NCBI GenBank assembly: GCA_902491215.1
Contig: CABUGV010000015.1
Location: 11,527 to 75,526, forward strand
Direction of reading: 5' to 3'
DNA length: 64,000 nt
Origin: 43-108 sp001915545
Lineage (GTDB): Bacteria; Bacteroidota; Bacteroidia; Bacteroidales; Bacteroidaceae
A program made the translations under genes and the position numbers. Each line of letters opens with the position of its first letter. The stretch's first letter is position 1. Below, piece by piece: positions 16,636 through 25,736 of this stretch. Below the pieces are notes generated by a model, which was not told where the DNA came from, ran no database searches, and saw only the letters and a list, made by a program, of their open reading frames with translations.

Positions 16636-19600
16636 ATGAACATATCAGAATTAAGCATCAAGCGCCCTGTAATGGCGACGGTGTTTACAATCATAATCAT
16701 TCTGTTCGGTATCATCGGATATACCTATCTGGGTGTGCGAGAATACCCGTCGGTGGATAATCCGATAATATCGGTGACCTGTTCGTATTCGGGTGCCAAT
16801 GCCGATGTCATTGAAAACCAGATTACGGAACCGCTGGAACAGAACATCAACGGTATTCCGGGCATACGTTCGCTGTCGAGCGTCAGCCAGCAGGGACAGT
16901 GCCGTATTACTATTGAATTCGAACTGTCTGTCGACCTGGAAACTGCGGCCAACGACGTGAGAGACAAGGTGTCGCGTGCGCAGAGGTATCTGCCTGACGA
17001 CTGTGACCCTCCTACTGTATCAAAGGCCGATGCCGATGCTTCGCCTATATTGATGGTTGCACTGCAGAGCGACAAGCGCTCACTGCTGGAGCTGAGTGAA
17101 ATTGCCGACCTCACCGTGAAGGAACAGCTTCAGACTATTCCGGACGTGAGCAGTGTGAGCATCTGGGGTGAAAAGAAATACTCAATGCGTCTTTGGCTCG
17201 ATCCTACCAAGATGGCAGGATACGGAATAACACCTGTAGACGTGAAAAATGCTCTCGATAAGGAAAACATAGAACTTCCGTCAGGCAGTATTGAAGGAAA
17301 CACTACTGAGCTGACAATCAGAACTCTGGGTCTGATGCACACGACAGAAGAATTCAATGATGTCATAATAAAGGAAGAAAACAATCAGATTATACGTTTC
17401 AGCGACATCGGACGTGCAGAACTTGGTCCGGCCGACCTCAAGAGCTACATGAAAATGAACGGTGTGCCGATGGTCGGTGTTGTTGTCGTTCCACAGCCGG
17501 GTGCAAACCATATTGACATAGCCGACGCTGTATATGAACGTATGGAAACCATGAAGAAAGACCTTCCGGAGGACGTTCACTACAACTACGGATTCGACAA
17601 CACGAAATTCATCCGCGCCTCTATCAGCGAGGTTGAAAGTACTGTGTACGAAGCCTTCATGCTGGTAATCATAATCATCTTCCTCTTCCTCCGCGACTGG
17701 CGAGTTACGTTGATACCGTGCATTGTCATACCGGTATCGCTCATCGGAGCTTTCTTCGTCATGTACCTTGCCGGATTCTCCATCAACGTGCTGTCAATGC
17801 TTGCCGTGGTGCTTGCCGTTGGTCTGGTGGTGGACGACGCCATAGTCATGACCGAGAACATATACATACGAATAGAGAAAGGCATGAGTCCGCGCAAAGC
17901 CGGAATAGAAGGTTCAAAGGAAATCTTCTTCGCCGTCATATCGACAAGTGTAACCCTCATTGCCGTATTCTTCCCTATCGTATTCATGGAAGGAACAACG
18001 GGACGATTGTTCAGAGAATTCAGTTTCGTCGTTTCCGGCTGTATCATCATATCGACATTCGCCGCACTGACAGTCACTCCGATGCTTGCAACGAAACTGC
18101 TGAAGAAGCAGAAATCGAAAAACTGGTTCTACAGAAAAACAGAACCTTTCTTCGAGGGCATGAACAATCTTTACAGCCGTTCGCTGAAAGCTATGCTGAA
18201 ACATCGTTGGATTGCCATTCCGTTCACAGTAGTGACAGTGGCGCTGATCGGCGTGCTGTGGAACGCAATACCGGCTGAAATGGCTCCGCTGGAAGACCGC
18301 TCGCAGATAACGATAAACACACGCGGCGCCGAAGGTGTTACTTATGAATACATACGCGACTACACAGAAGATATAAATGACCTTGTCGACTCAATTATTC
18401 CAGATGCAGACAAAGTCACGGCAAGAGTGTCCAGCGGAAGCGGAAACGTACAGATAACGCTGAAAGACATGAAAGACCGCGACTATACCCAGATGGACAT
18501 GGCAGAAAAGCTGTCGCAGGCTGTAAAGAGCAAGACCATGGCAAGAGCGTTCGTGCAGCAGTCTTCATCATTCGGAGGCAGACGAGGCGGAATGCCGATA
18601 CAGTACGTACTGCAAGCAACGAATCTAGAGAAGATGGAGAAGGTCCTGCCGGAATTCATGGCAAAGGTCTACAGCAACCCGACTTTCCAGATGGCCGATG
18701 TGGATTTGAAGTTCAGCAAGCCGGAGGCTCGAATAAACATCAACAGAGACAAGGCCAGCATAATGGGCGTAAGCACGAAGAACATCGCACAGACACTGCA
18801 ATATGGCCTCAGCGGACAGCGAATGGGATATTTCTACATGAACGGTAAACAATATGAAATAATCGGTGAAATAAACCGTCAGCAACGCAACAAGCCGGCA
18901 GACCTCAAAGCCATATACGTGAGAAGCGACGACGGCAATATGGTTCAGCTGGACAACCTTATTGAACTGGAATACGGTATAGCACCTCCAAAGCTGTACA
19001 GATATAACCGATTCGTATCGGCTACGGTGTCGGCCGGACTGGCTGAAGGAAAGACCATCGGTCAGGGACTTGACGAGATGGACAAGATAGCAAAAGAGAC
19101 TCTTGATGACACATTCAGAACAGCCCTCTCCGGAGAATCGAAGGAATACAGGGAAAGTTCTTCGAGCCTTATGTTTGCATTCCTCCTCGCAATCGTGCTC
19201 ATCTACCTGATTCTATCGGCACAGTTTGAAAGTTTCAAGGACCCGTTCGTAATCATGCTTACGGTGCCTTTGGCCATCGCCGGTGCACTGGTATTCATGT
19301 ATTTCGGAGACATAACGATGAACATATTCAGTCAGATCGGTATAATTATGCTTATCGGACTGGTGGCAAAGAACGGTATCCTTATCGTTGAATTTGCCAA
19401 CCAGAAACAGGCGGCAGGTGAGGATAAGATGAGCGCCATACACGATGCAGCTCTGCAACGCTTGCGACCGATCCTGATGACGAGTGCTTCAACAATACTC
19501 GGACTCATCCCTCTGGCCTTTGCCAGCGGAGAAGGATGCAATCAGCGTATAGCCATGGGAACAGCCGTTGTGGGCGGAATGCTTGTGTCGACATTCCTTA

Positions 19601-19671
19601 CCATGTACATCGTACCGGCTATCTACAGCTACATATCAACAAACAGAATTTCAAATGAGGATGCAGAATGA
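16636..19671 (+). CDS. RND efflux permease (AcrB/MdtB family)
   Basis: A 1011-aa proton-driven pump with the usual two halves, each of six membrane helices and a large periplasmic loop. It begins NISELSIKRPVMATVFTII, the RND start. The proton-relay aspartates are present in helix 4 (GLVVDDAIVMTENI) and the lysine in helix 10 (GLVAKNGILIVEFA). It is somewhat shorter than the 1030-1050 aa of typical AcrB, but all helices are present. The substrate is not predictable. It is joined to the tolC-like gene by an ATGA overlap (19668-19671), so the trio is translationally coupled. Confidence 0.95.
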   Translation: MNISELSIKRPVMATVFTIIIILFGIIGYTYLGVREYPSVDNPIISVTCSYSGANADVIENQITEPLEQNINGIPGIRSLSSVSQQGQCRITIEFELSVDLETAANDVRDKVSRAQRYLPDDCDPPTVSKADADASPILMVALQSDKRSLLELSEIADLTVKEQLQTIPDVSSVSIWGEKKYSMRLWLDPTKMAGYGITPVDVKNALDKENIELPSGSIEGNTTELTIRTLGLMHTTEEFNDVIIKEENNQIIRFSDIGRAELGPADLKSYMKMNGVPMVGVVVVPQPGANHIDIADAVYERMETMKKDLPEDVHYNYGFDNTKFIRASISEVESTVYEAFMLVIIIIFLFLRDWRVTLIPCIVIPVSLIGAFFVMYLAGFSINVLSMLAVVLAVGLVVDDAIVMTENIYIRIEKGMSPRKAGIEGSKEIFFAVISTSVTLIAVFFPIVFMEGTTGRLFREFSFVVSGCIIISTFAALTVTPMLATKLLKKQKSKNWFYRKTEPFFEGMNNLYSRSLKAMLKHRWIAIPFTVVTVALIGVLWNAIPAEMAPLEDRSQITINTRGAEGVTYEYIRDYTEDINDLVDSIIPDADKVTARVSSGSGNVQITLKDMKDRDYTQMDMAEKLSQAVKSKTMARAFVQQSSSFGGRRGGMPIQYVLQATNLEKMEKVLPEFMAKVYSNPTFQMADVDLKFSKPEARININRDKASIMGVSTKNIAQTLQYGLSGQRMGYFYMNGKQYEIIGEINRQQRNKPADLKAIYVRSDDGNMVQLDNLIELEYGIAPPKLYRYNRFVSATVSAGLAEGKTIGQGLDEMDKIAKETLDDTFRTALSGESKEYRESSSSLMFAFLLAIVLIYLILSAQFESFKDPFVIMLTVPLAIAGALVFMYFGDITMNIFSQIGIIMLIGLVAKNGILIVEFANQKQAAGEDKMSAIHDAALQRLRPILMTSASTILGLIPLAFASGEGCNQRIAMGTAVVGGMLVSTFLTMYIVPAIYSYISTNRISNEDAE

Positions 19672-20993
19672 AAAAGATATTTTTGACAATGTTGGCTGCA
19701 GGTGGAATATTCACCGCAGCCACGGCACAGAAGCTTTACACCTTGCAATATTGTCTTGAGCAAGGTCTGCAGAACAACTACTCGCTTAGAATAGCACACA
19801 ACGACAAGAAAGTCAGCGACAACAATGCCACATGGGCCAATGCAGGAATGCTTCCGACACTTGATTTTACTGCCGGATACACTGGTAACGTGGACAATAC
19901 GCAAAGCACTGAAAGAAGTACCGGCGTGAAGACCAAGACAAATGGAGGATATGACCAGGATGTGAACGTAGGTTTGAATCTCAACTGGACGATTTTCGAC
20001 GGCTTTGACATGACGTCTAACTACAAGCAGCTGAAAATTCTGAAACAGCAGGGAGAAACAAACACCAGACTTGCCATAGAAGACATGATAGCCAATGTGG
20101 CGTCGGAATACTACAACTATGTACAGCAGACCATAAGACTGAAGAACTTCCTGTACGCAGTTTCGCTGTCAAAGGAAAGAATGAGAATCGTTGAAGCAAG
20201 ATACCACATAGGAAACTTCTCCAGACTTGATTATCAGCAGTCAAAAGTGGATTTCAATGCTGACAGTGCACAATACATCAAACAGAAAGAAGCTCTGCAC
20301 ACGTCAAGAATCAGGCTAAACGAGCTGATGGCACTTCAGGATGTAGATGAAGAGTTTGTCATCAAAGATTCTATGATTGACGTAAACACACAGCTGGATT
20401 TCAACGAACTGTGGAATGCTACGCTTGCTACAAATGCATCTCTCCTTGCAGCTGACCAGAATATAGACATTGCTAAGCTTGACTACAAGAAAGTCCGCTC
20501 GAGAGACTATCCTTATCTGAAACTCAATGCCGGATATGGGTACACATACAACAAATACTCTGCAGCTACTTCATCGCTAAAGGATAGAGGACAACTTGGA
20601 TTCAATGCAGGAATCACTGTTGGTTTCAACATATTTGACGGAAACAGAAAGAGAGAACGTCAAAATGCCAAAATCGAGATAATGAATTCAAGGCTTCTGC
20701 GTGATGAACTGGAGCTGGGCCTGAAGGCTGATCTGACAAACATGTGGCAAGCATATAAAAACAATCTCAACCTGCTGAATCTGGAAAGACAGAACCTCAT
20801 CACAGCACGCGAGAACCATGAAATTGCAATGGAAAGATATATGCTTGGAGATTTGTCAGGTATAGAGATGAGAGAGGCACAGCAGAGCCTTCTGGATGCA
20901 GAAGAACGCATTCTGTCTGTGCAGTACGACATAAAGCTGTGCGAAATATCTCTGCTTCAGCTCAGCGGTAAAATAATGGAGTTTCTGAGATAA
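19668..20993 (+). CDS. TolC-family outer-membrane efflux protein
   Basis: A 441-aa protein with a signal peptide (MKKIFLTMLAAGGIFTAATA) and the internal repeat of the TolC fold. Long amphipathic helices rich in Gln, Leu and Asn (ARYHIGNFSRLDYQQSKVD and ERYMLGDLSGIEMREAQQS) form the periplasmic tunnel. It completes the tripartite pump. It has no lipobox. Its terminator follows directly at 21021. Confidence 0.92.
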   Translation: MKKIFLTMLAAGGIFTAATAQKLYTLQYCLEQGLQNNYSLRIAHNDKKVSDNNATWANAGMLPTLDFTAGYTGNVDNTQSTERSTGVKTKTNGGYDQDVNVGLNLNWTIFDGFDMTSNYKQLKILKQQGETNTRLAIEDMIANVASEYYNYVQQTIRLKNFLYAVSLSKERMRIVEARYHIGNFSRLDYQQSKVDFNADSAQYIKQKEALHTSRIRLNELMALQDVDEEFVIKDSMIDVNTQLDFNELWNATLATNASLLAADQNIDIAKLDYKKVRSRDYPYLKLNAGYGYTYNKYSAATSSLKDRGQLGFNAGITVGFNIFDGNRKRERQNAKIEIMNSRLLRDELELGLKADLTNMWQAYKNNLNLLNLERQNLITARENHEIAMERYMLGDLSGIEMREAQQSLLDAEERILSVQYDIKLCEISLLQLSGKIMEFLR

Positions 20994-21020
20994 CATGAAT
21001 GACAAGCACTGAAACAAACA

Positions 21021-21066
21021 TGGCATGCGTTACGTGGAACCAACAACCACAACGCATGCCATTTTT
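21021..21066 (+). terminator. Terminator of the efflux operon
   Basis: TGGCATGCGTT (21021-21031) pairs perfectly with AACGCATGCCA (21051-21061), followed by TTTTTG. Confidence 0.8.
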
Positions 21067-21179
21067 GTATCCATAAATATTTAACCGATAAAGCGCAATA
21101 TCAGACCGAACAGGCATAGAAAGACCAATATCAGGCATACATTGCTCAAAAACGATTTTACGAAAGGTACAGAAGGCGT

Positions 21180-21187
21180 TATATTTG
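21180..21187 (+). promoter_or_regulatory. -7 box of a candidate structured RNA
   Basis: TATATTTG matches TAnnTTTG exactly. The upstream partner is weak (TTTTA at 21156-21160, 19 bases away). No protein-coding gene follows on this strand. Confidence 0.55.
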
Positions 21188-21193
21188 TGTATG

Positions 21194-21435
21194 CGGGATG
21201 CAACATGAAAAATACTTACAAAAGCGTCAAAGAGAACTTAAGACTATTCTAAGAAACTAACTGGGGGCTTCCCGCATTAAGAAGCAGCAGGGTGTATAAA
21301 TTTAGTATGTTCCGAGAGCCTTGTGGAAAACCAACTCTCATATTAGAGGCTCAGCTGATCAGAAACAGTTTGGAACATAAGAATACATGCAGAGCATTAT
21401 TGCCTTATCAGCAAAAAGCTCTGCATGTTGTTTTA
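21194..21435 (+). ncRNA. Candidate structured non-coding RNA, about 240 nt
   Basis: The unit has a promoter box at 21180-21187 and an intrinsic terminator at 21386-21435, with no credible frame between. Helices visible by eye: ATGCGGGA (21191-21198) with TCCCGCAT (21270-21277), and TGTAT (21293-21297) with ATACA (21383-21387). Nested inside are TATGTTCC (21306-21313) with GGAACATA (21372-21379), and within that GAGCC (21316-21320) with GGCTC (21348-21352). The 3' half is thus a long rod broken by internal loops, which recalls 6S RNA, but I see no certain family signature. It could be 6S RNA or an undescribed Bacteroidales sRNA. Confidence 0.5.
21386..21435. terminator. Shared terminator of the candidate RNA and the sigma factor gene
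   Basis: CATGCAGAGC (21386-21395) and GCTCTGCATG (21418-21427) form a perfect 10-bp stem, with an inner TTGC/GCAA pair. TTGTTTTA follows on the plus strand. The stem can also stop the convergent minus-strand sigma transcript, though without a T-run as good. Confidence 0.65.
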
Positions 21436-21468
21436 TGCTAACCTTAAAGACACATTGGCATAAACACT

Positions 21469-22065
21469 TCAGCTTGCCATAGAAATATCATTAGCCAAAG
21501 CAAGTTTCTTAAGATTCATGAGTGCATATCTCATACGTCCAAGCGCAGTATTTATACTCACACCCGTGACATCTGCAATCTCTTTGAAACTCATATCCTG
21601 ATAGAAGCGCATAATGACAACTTCTCTTTGGCTGTCAGGCAGAAGCCTTATCAGCGACCTGACTTCACGAAGTGTCTGCTCGCTAATAAGACGAGTTTCA
21701 ATATTGTCATCTGTCACAGCAGTCATGTCACATGTAATATCCGTAACAGGATTCTCATCACGGGATACCACATTGTCTCCGACACTCTGTCTGAAATGAT
21801 CAATCACAAGATTATGCGCTATACGCATTATCCAAGCACTGAACTTTCCATTTTCTGTATAACGGCCCTGCTTCAATGTAACTATGGCCTTTATAAAAGT
21901 TTCCTGGAACAGATCCTCTGCCAACTCGGTATTATGTACAGAATAGCTGATATATGTAAATACTTTACTTTCATAACGCTTCAAAAGTACATCGAATGCG
22001 CTATTATCTCCTTTGTTGTACAAACGGACGAGCATCTCATCTGTCTGTCTATGATATTCTATCAT
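21469..22065 (-). CDS. RNA polymerase sigma factor, ECF-type sigma-70 family
   Basis: A 198-aa two-domain sigma factor. Region 2 spans about 20-90 (AFDVLLKRYESKVFTYI, LAEDLFQETFIKAI, FSAWIMRIAHNLVIDHFRQ). Region 4 lies at about 140-190 (LPDSQREVVIMRFYQDMSFKEIADVTGVS). It directs core polymerase to a set of promoters. No anti-sigma factor gene is adjacent, unlike many ECF factors involved in TonB-receptor regulation, so this is more likely a general or stress sigma. It has its own promoter at 22145-22176. Confidence 0.9.
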   Translation of the reverse strand: MIEYHRQTDEMLVRLYNKGDNSAFDVLLKRYESKVFTYISYSVHNTELAEDLFQETFIKAIVTLKQGRYTENGKFSAWIMRIAHNLVIDHFRQSVGDNVVSRDENPVTDITCDMTAVTDDNIETRLISEQTLREVRSLIRLLPDSQREVVIMRFYQDMSFKEIADVTGVSINTALGRMRYALMNLKKLALANDISMAS

Positions 22066-22144
22066 ATACGTTGCATATTAATGTTAATGCGTAAAGTATA
22101 TTCAATAGGCAGAATGATTTTAATCGGTTAATATATCAGTTATG

Positions 22145-22176
22145 CAAAAATAATACAAAAGTTTTCAAACATGCAA
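22145..22176 (-). promoter_or_regulatory. Promoter of the sigma factor gene
   Basis: On the minus strand, TTG (22176-22174) is followed after 21 bases by TATTTTTG (22152-22145). The leader is about 70 nt. Confidence 0.5.
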
Positions 22177-22202
22177 GAATCCGCAAGAAAAAGAAACATT
22201 CT

Positions 22203-23183
22203 TTACTTAAAGCGCATCATTTCACCACACTTGAAGCCGTTAAGGAAATCTTTTGCACACATGCGTTTCTTTCCCGACAACTGCAATTCCTCAATTCCGA
22301 GCAGACCGTCAGTCGTCACAACATTCAGATAAGATTTTCCGTCTGTCAAAACAGAACCAAGCTCAGCATCCTGAGATTTTACGCCATCAAGCTTGGCAGT
22401 CTTGAAGATTTTAACTTCGTATGTTTTACCATCTGATTCCAATTCTGTCCAAGCAGCAGGATACGGACTTAAACCTCTAACAAAGTCATAAATCTGTTTC
22501 GTACCTTTATTTTGCCAATCAATACGGCATGTCTCGTGGAAAATTTTCGGTGCCGGACGCAAATCATCATCAGAGACAGACATCGAATCCTGCGAAATAC
22601 TCTTGACTGTACCTGCCAGTATATTGTCAACTGTTTCTATAACCAATTTTCCGCCAAGAAGCATAAGTTTGTCGTGAACAGCCTCAACATCATCCGTATC
22701 CTCAATAGGTACTTTCACCTGCTGAATTACATCGCCTGTATCAATCTCATGTTTCAAGAAGAATGTTGTAACTCCAGTCTCCTTATCACCGTTTATGACA
22801 GCCCAATTAATAGGTGCAGCACCGCGATATTGAGGAAGCAGGGAAGCATGAAGATTGAAGGTTCCATATTCTGGCATATTCCAAACAACCTCAGGAAGCA
22901 TACGGAAAGCCACAACAATCTGAAGTTTGGCATCCAAAGAGCGCAGTTCTTCCAAAAAAGCCTCATCTTTAAGCTTAACAGGCTGCAGAACTTTCAATCC
23001 ATGTTCTACCGCGTAGGTTTTAACTGGACTAGGACGTAGTACACTTCCGTGACGCCCCATAGGCTTATCAGGCATCGTTACGACGCCCACAACATTATAT
23101 CCGCCCTCAACAAGACACCTAAGACTTTCAACTGCAAAATCAGGTGTACCCATATAAACAATTCTCAAATCTTTCTTATCCAT
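22203..23183 (-). CDS. fmt: Methionyl-tRNA formyltransferase
   Basis: A 326-aa enzyme that formylates initiator Met-tRNA using 10-formyl-THF. The N-terminal transferase domain shows RIVYMGTPDFAV, NLHASLLPQYRGAAPINWA (catalytic Asn and His) and GVTTFFLKHEIDTGDV. The C-terminal OB-like domain starts near residue 210. The ATG at 23183 is used; the preceding in-frame codon is a GTG at 23186. It lies 79 bases downstream of the ClC gene in a run of minus-strand genes from 29.5 kb. Confidence 0.96.
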   Translation of the reverse strand: MDKKDLRIVYMGTPDFAVESLRCLVEGGYNVVGVVTMPDKPMGRHGSVLRPSPVKTYAVEHGLKVLQPVKLKDEAFLEELRSLDAKLQIVVAFRMLPEVVWNMPEYGTFNLHASLLPQYRGAAPINWAVINGDKETGVTTFFLKHEIDTGDVIQQVKVPIEDTDDVEAVHDKLMLLGGKLVIETVDNILAGTVKSISQDSMSVSDDDLRPAPKIFHETCRIDWQNKGTKQIYDFVRGLSPYPAAWTELESDGKTYEVKIFKTAKLDGVKSQDAELGSVLTDGKSYLNVVTTDGLLGIEELQLSGKKRMCAKDFLNGFKCGEMMRFK

Positions 23184-23262
23184 CACTCTACACGTTTTAA
23201 CAGATACATAAAATCAAAAGCTTATGCCATATTTACACTCGCAGGTCTGAATCACGCACTTA

Positions 23263-25068
23263 TCAATCCGATGTGAAACTAACCAATATCTGCCTGTAAG
23301 AACTCAGCAGACCAGACTTGGATATAAATCCTACAAAAGTTCCGTTTTCGTCCTCAACCGGCAAGTTCCAAGCCTTGGTTTCCTCGAACTTTGCAGCCAC
23401 AACTTTCATTGTGTCCGTAGTCAGCAAGACAGCCGGCGGCTCTTCCATAAAGTTGCTGACGAGATAACGGTGGTAAAGCTCAGGCCGAAATATGTACTTA
23501 CGAACCTTATCAAGATAAACAACTCCCACCAAAGCTCCACTCTTATCTACTACAGGGAAAATATTTCTCTTGGATTCAGAAATTGCACTTACCAATTTGC
23601 CGAGGTCCATCTCTGGATTGACAGACTTGTAGTTTCGTTCTATCAGCGCACTTACACTCATCAGGGTAAGCACTGCACTATCCTTGTCGTGCGTCAGCAA
23701 CTCACCTTTCTTGGCAAGACGCATTGCATATATGCTGTGAGGCTCAAAAATATTTATCGTAAGATATGACACAGCCGACACAATCATGATAGGAACAAAC
23801 AGCTGATAACCGCCTGTAAGTTCTGCAATAAGGAATATGCCGGTCAATGGAGCATGCATAACTCCAGACATAAGTCCAGCCATACCGTAAAGGGCAAAAT
23901 TCTTAGTCGAAAGCGGACTATACATACCTCCGCATATATTCCATAGACAAGAGAACACATAACCGGCAACGCATCCCATGAACAGACTTGGTGCAAAGAC
24001 ACCACCGCATCCGCCTCCACCATTAGTAGCTGTAGAAGCAAAAGATTTGAATATCAGCACCAATGCAAGATACAACAGCAAAGTATTCTCCGTATCATAA
24101 AATATGGAGTTGTGCATGATTGTAGAAGCATCTGCATTGTTGATAAGCTGTGCGATAACATCATATCCTTCACCATACATGACAGGGAATAAAAATATCA
24201 GCACACCGAGAACTGATGCTCCGACTACAAATTTTATCCAAGGATTGCGCAGTCCGGCAAAAATGCCTTCAAACCAGTTCATAGAACGGATAAAGTACAA
24301 AGAAACCAACCCGCAGAACACTCCAAGCATTATGCAGGCAGGTATTGCATGTATTGAGAAAACCCTATCTATGGAGAAAGAGAACATGGACTCCGTGCCA
24401 TAGAATGCATACGAAACGCACGTTGATGTCACACATGTGACGAGCAGCGGAAGCAGCGAAGCCATATTCAAATCAAGCATAAGTACCTCAAGCACAAACA
24501 CAAGACCTGCTATAGGAGCCTTGAAAATACCTGCGACAGCACCTGCCGCTCCGCAACCAACTAGAAGCAGAAGCGTATTCGGACGCAGATGGAAACGCCT
24601 GCCAATCTCCGAACCGATAGCCGAACCTGTAAGAACTATCGGGGCCTCGGCTCCGACAGATCCTCCAAAACCGATGGTAATGGAGCTGGCAAATATGCTT
24701 GAAAACATATTATGAGTCTTGATTCTGGCCTTTTTCTGCGAAATGGCATACAGAATCTTCGTGACACCATGACTGATGTCGTCCTTCACAATATACCTGA
24801 CAAACAAAGATGTAAGAAGTATTCCGATTGCAGGATACAAGAGATACAGACCGTTTATATTGCCTACACTGAAGCCGGCAGTCAAGAAAATCTTGATTTC
24901 CTCAACCAGATATTTGAGGAGAACAGCGGCCAGAGCCGTAAGCACACCGACCAAAAGACTGAGAATCAGAATCAGTCTTTTCTCGCTGTTATGCCTTTTT
25001 ATCCATTCCGTAAAAGCATTAAGGTAATAAAGCCGCTTCTTGCGGTTTGCAATGCTCATGAAAATCAT
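23263..25068 (-). CDS. ClC-family chloride channel/antiporter with CBS domains
   Basis: A 601-aa protein. The first ~430 residues form the ClC membrane fold with many hydrophobic helices. The selectivity motif GSVGAEAP contains the gating Glu, and GIFKAPIAG and GGGCGGVFAPSLFMG are the other pore motifs. The gating Glu suggests proton-coupled exchange or gated transport of chloride. Residues about 455-600 form two CBS domains (LMSVSALIERNYKSVNPE; FMEEPPAVLLTTDTMKVVA), which usually bind nucleotides and tune activity. It is 47 bases downstream of tsaC. Confidence 0.9.
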   Translation of the reverse strand: MIFMSIANRKKRLYYLNAFTEWIKRHNSEKRLILILSLLVGVLTALAAVLLKYLVEEIKIFLTAGFSVGNINGLYLLYPAIGILLTSLFVRYIVKDDISHGVTKILYAISQKKARIKTHNMFSSIFASSITIGFGGSVGAEAPIVLTGSAIGSEIGRRFHLRPNTLLLLVGCGAAGAVAGIFKAPIAGLVFVLEVLMLDLNMASLLPLLVTCVTSTCVSYAFYGTESMFSFSIDRVFSIHAIPACIMLGVFCGLVSLYFIRSMNWFEGIFAGLRNPWIKFVVGASVLGVLIFLFPVMYGEGYDVIAQLINNADASTIMHNSIFYDTENTLLLYLALVLIFKSFASTATNGGGGCGGVFAPSLFMGCVAGYVFSCLWNICGGMYSPLSTKNFALYGMAGLMSGVMHAPLTGIFLIAELTGGYQLFVPIMIVSAVSYLTINIFEPHSIYAMRLAKKGELLTHDKDSAVLTLMSVSALIERNYKSVNPEMDLGKLVSAISESKRNIFPVVDKSGALVGVVYLDKVRKYIFRPELYHRYLVSNFMEEPPAVLLTTDTMKVVAAKFEETKAWNLPVEDENGTFVGFISKSGLLSSYRQILVSFTSD

Positions 25069-25115
25069 ATCAAGATCCTTCCTACACTTTTTAAAATCTT
25101 ACAATAATGAAAAAC

Positions 25116-25682
25116 TCACTTCCTGATTATCGTAAACTCACCGTCAGCATTGATTTTTATGATGCTTGACGGCTGATGCTTTTCCTTACATCTCTGACTA
25201 TATTTGACAACATAATCGACAGCATTCTTAATCTCGTCGCTTATCTCGTCGAAAGTCTGAGGAGTCGGTTCCCCGCTTATGTTGGCACTTGTTGAAACAA
25301 TCGGTTTCTGAAAACGGAAGCACAGTTCTTTAGAAAACTCTTCCTTTGTAATTCTTATACCCACGCTACCGTCCTCGGCAAGAAGATTCGGCGCCAATCC
25401 TGTAGCATTGTCATAGATAACAGTTAGAGGTTTTGTAGCCAACTCTATCATGTCCCATGTCACGTCAGACACACGTCTTACATATCTGGTAAGACGAGCT
25501 TCTGAATCAACGAGGCAAATCAGAGCCTTGCTGTCGCTTCTTCTCTTAATTTCATAAACACGCTTTACAGCCTCTTCGTTGGTAGCATCACAACCTATGC
25601 CCCATACTGTGTCGGTCGGATACAATATCACTCCGCCGTTGCGCATCACTTCGACCGCTTTTTTTACTTCATCCTGCAACAT
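25116..25682 (-). CDS. tsaC: L-threonylcarbamoyladenylate synthase (Sua5/YrdC/TsaC)
   Basis: A 188-aa YrdC-fold enzyme that makes threonylcarbamoyl-AMP from Thr, bicarbonate and ATP, the first step of t6A37 formation in tRNA. The signature blocks are YPTDTVWGIGCDA, KRRSDSKALICLV and VSTSANISGEPTP. It has no Sua5 C-terminal domain and is of TsaC length. The product is the substrate later methylthiolated by MtaB at the left end of this window. Confidence 0.92.
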   Translation of the reverse strand: MLQDEVKKAVEVMRNGGVILYPTDTVWGIGCDATNEEAVKRVYEIKRRSDSKALICLVDSEARLTRYVRRVSDVTWDMIELATKPLTVIYDNATGLAPNLLAEDGSVGIRITKEEFSKELCFRFQKPIVSTSANISGEPTPQTFDEISDEIKNAVDYVVKYSQRCKEKHQPSSIIKINADGEFTIIRK

Positions 25683-25736
25683 AAGACATTATTTTTCTAA
25701 AAGATATTCATATTCTGCAATTCCAAACAAGCACAA

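Noticed and set aside
21194..21435. The structured RNA considered as tmRNA, RNase P RNA or SRP RNA
   Set aside because: The tRNA-like ends of tmRNA, the conserved core of RNase P RNA and the GGAAGCAGC-type SRP loop context are not found.
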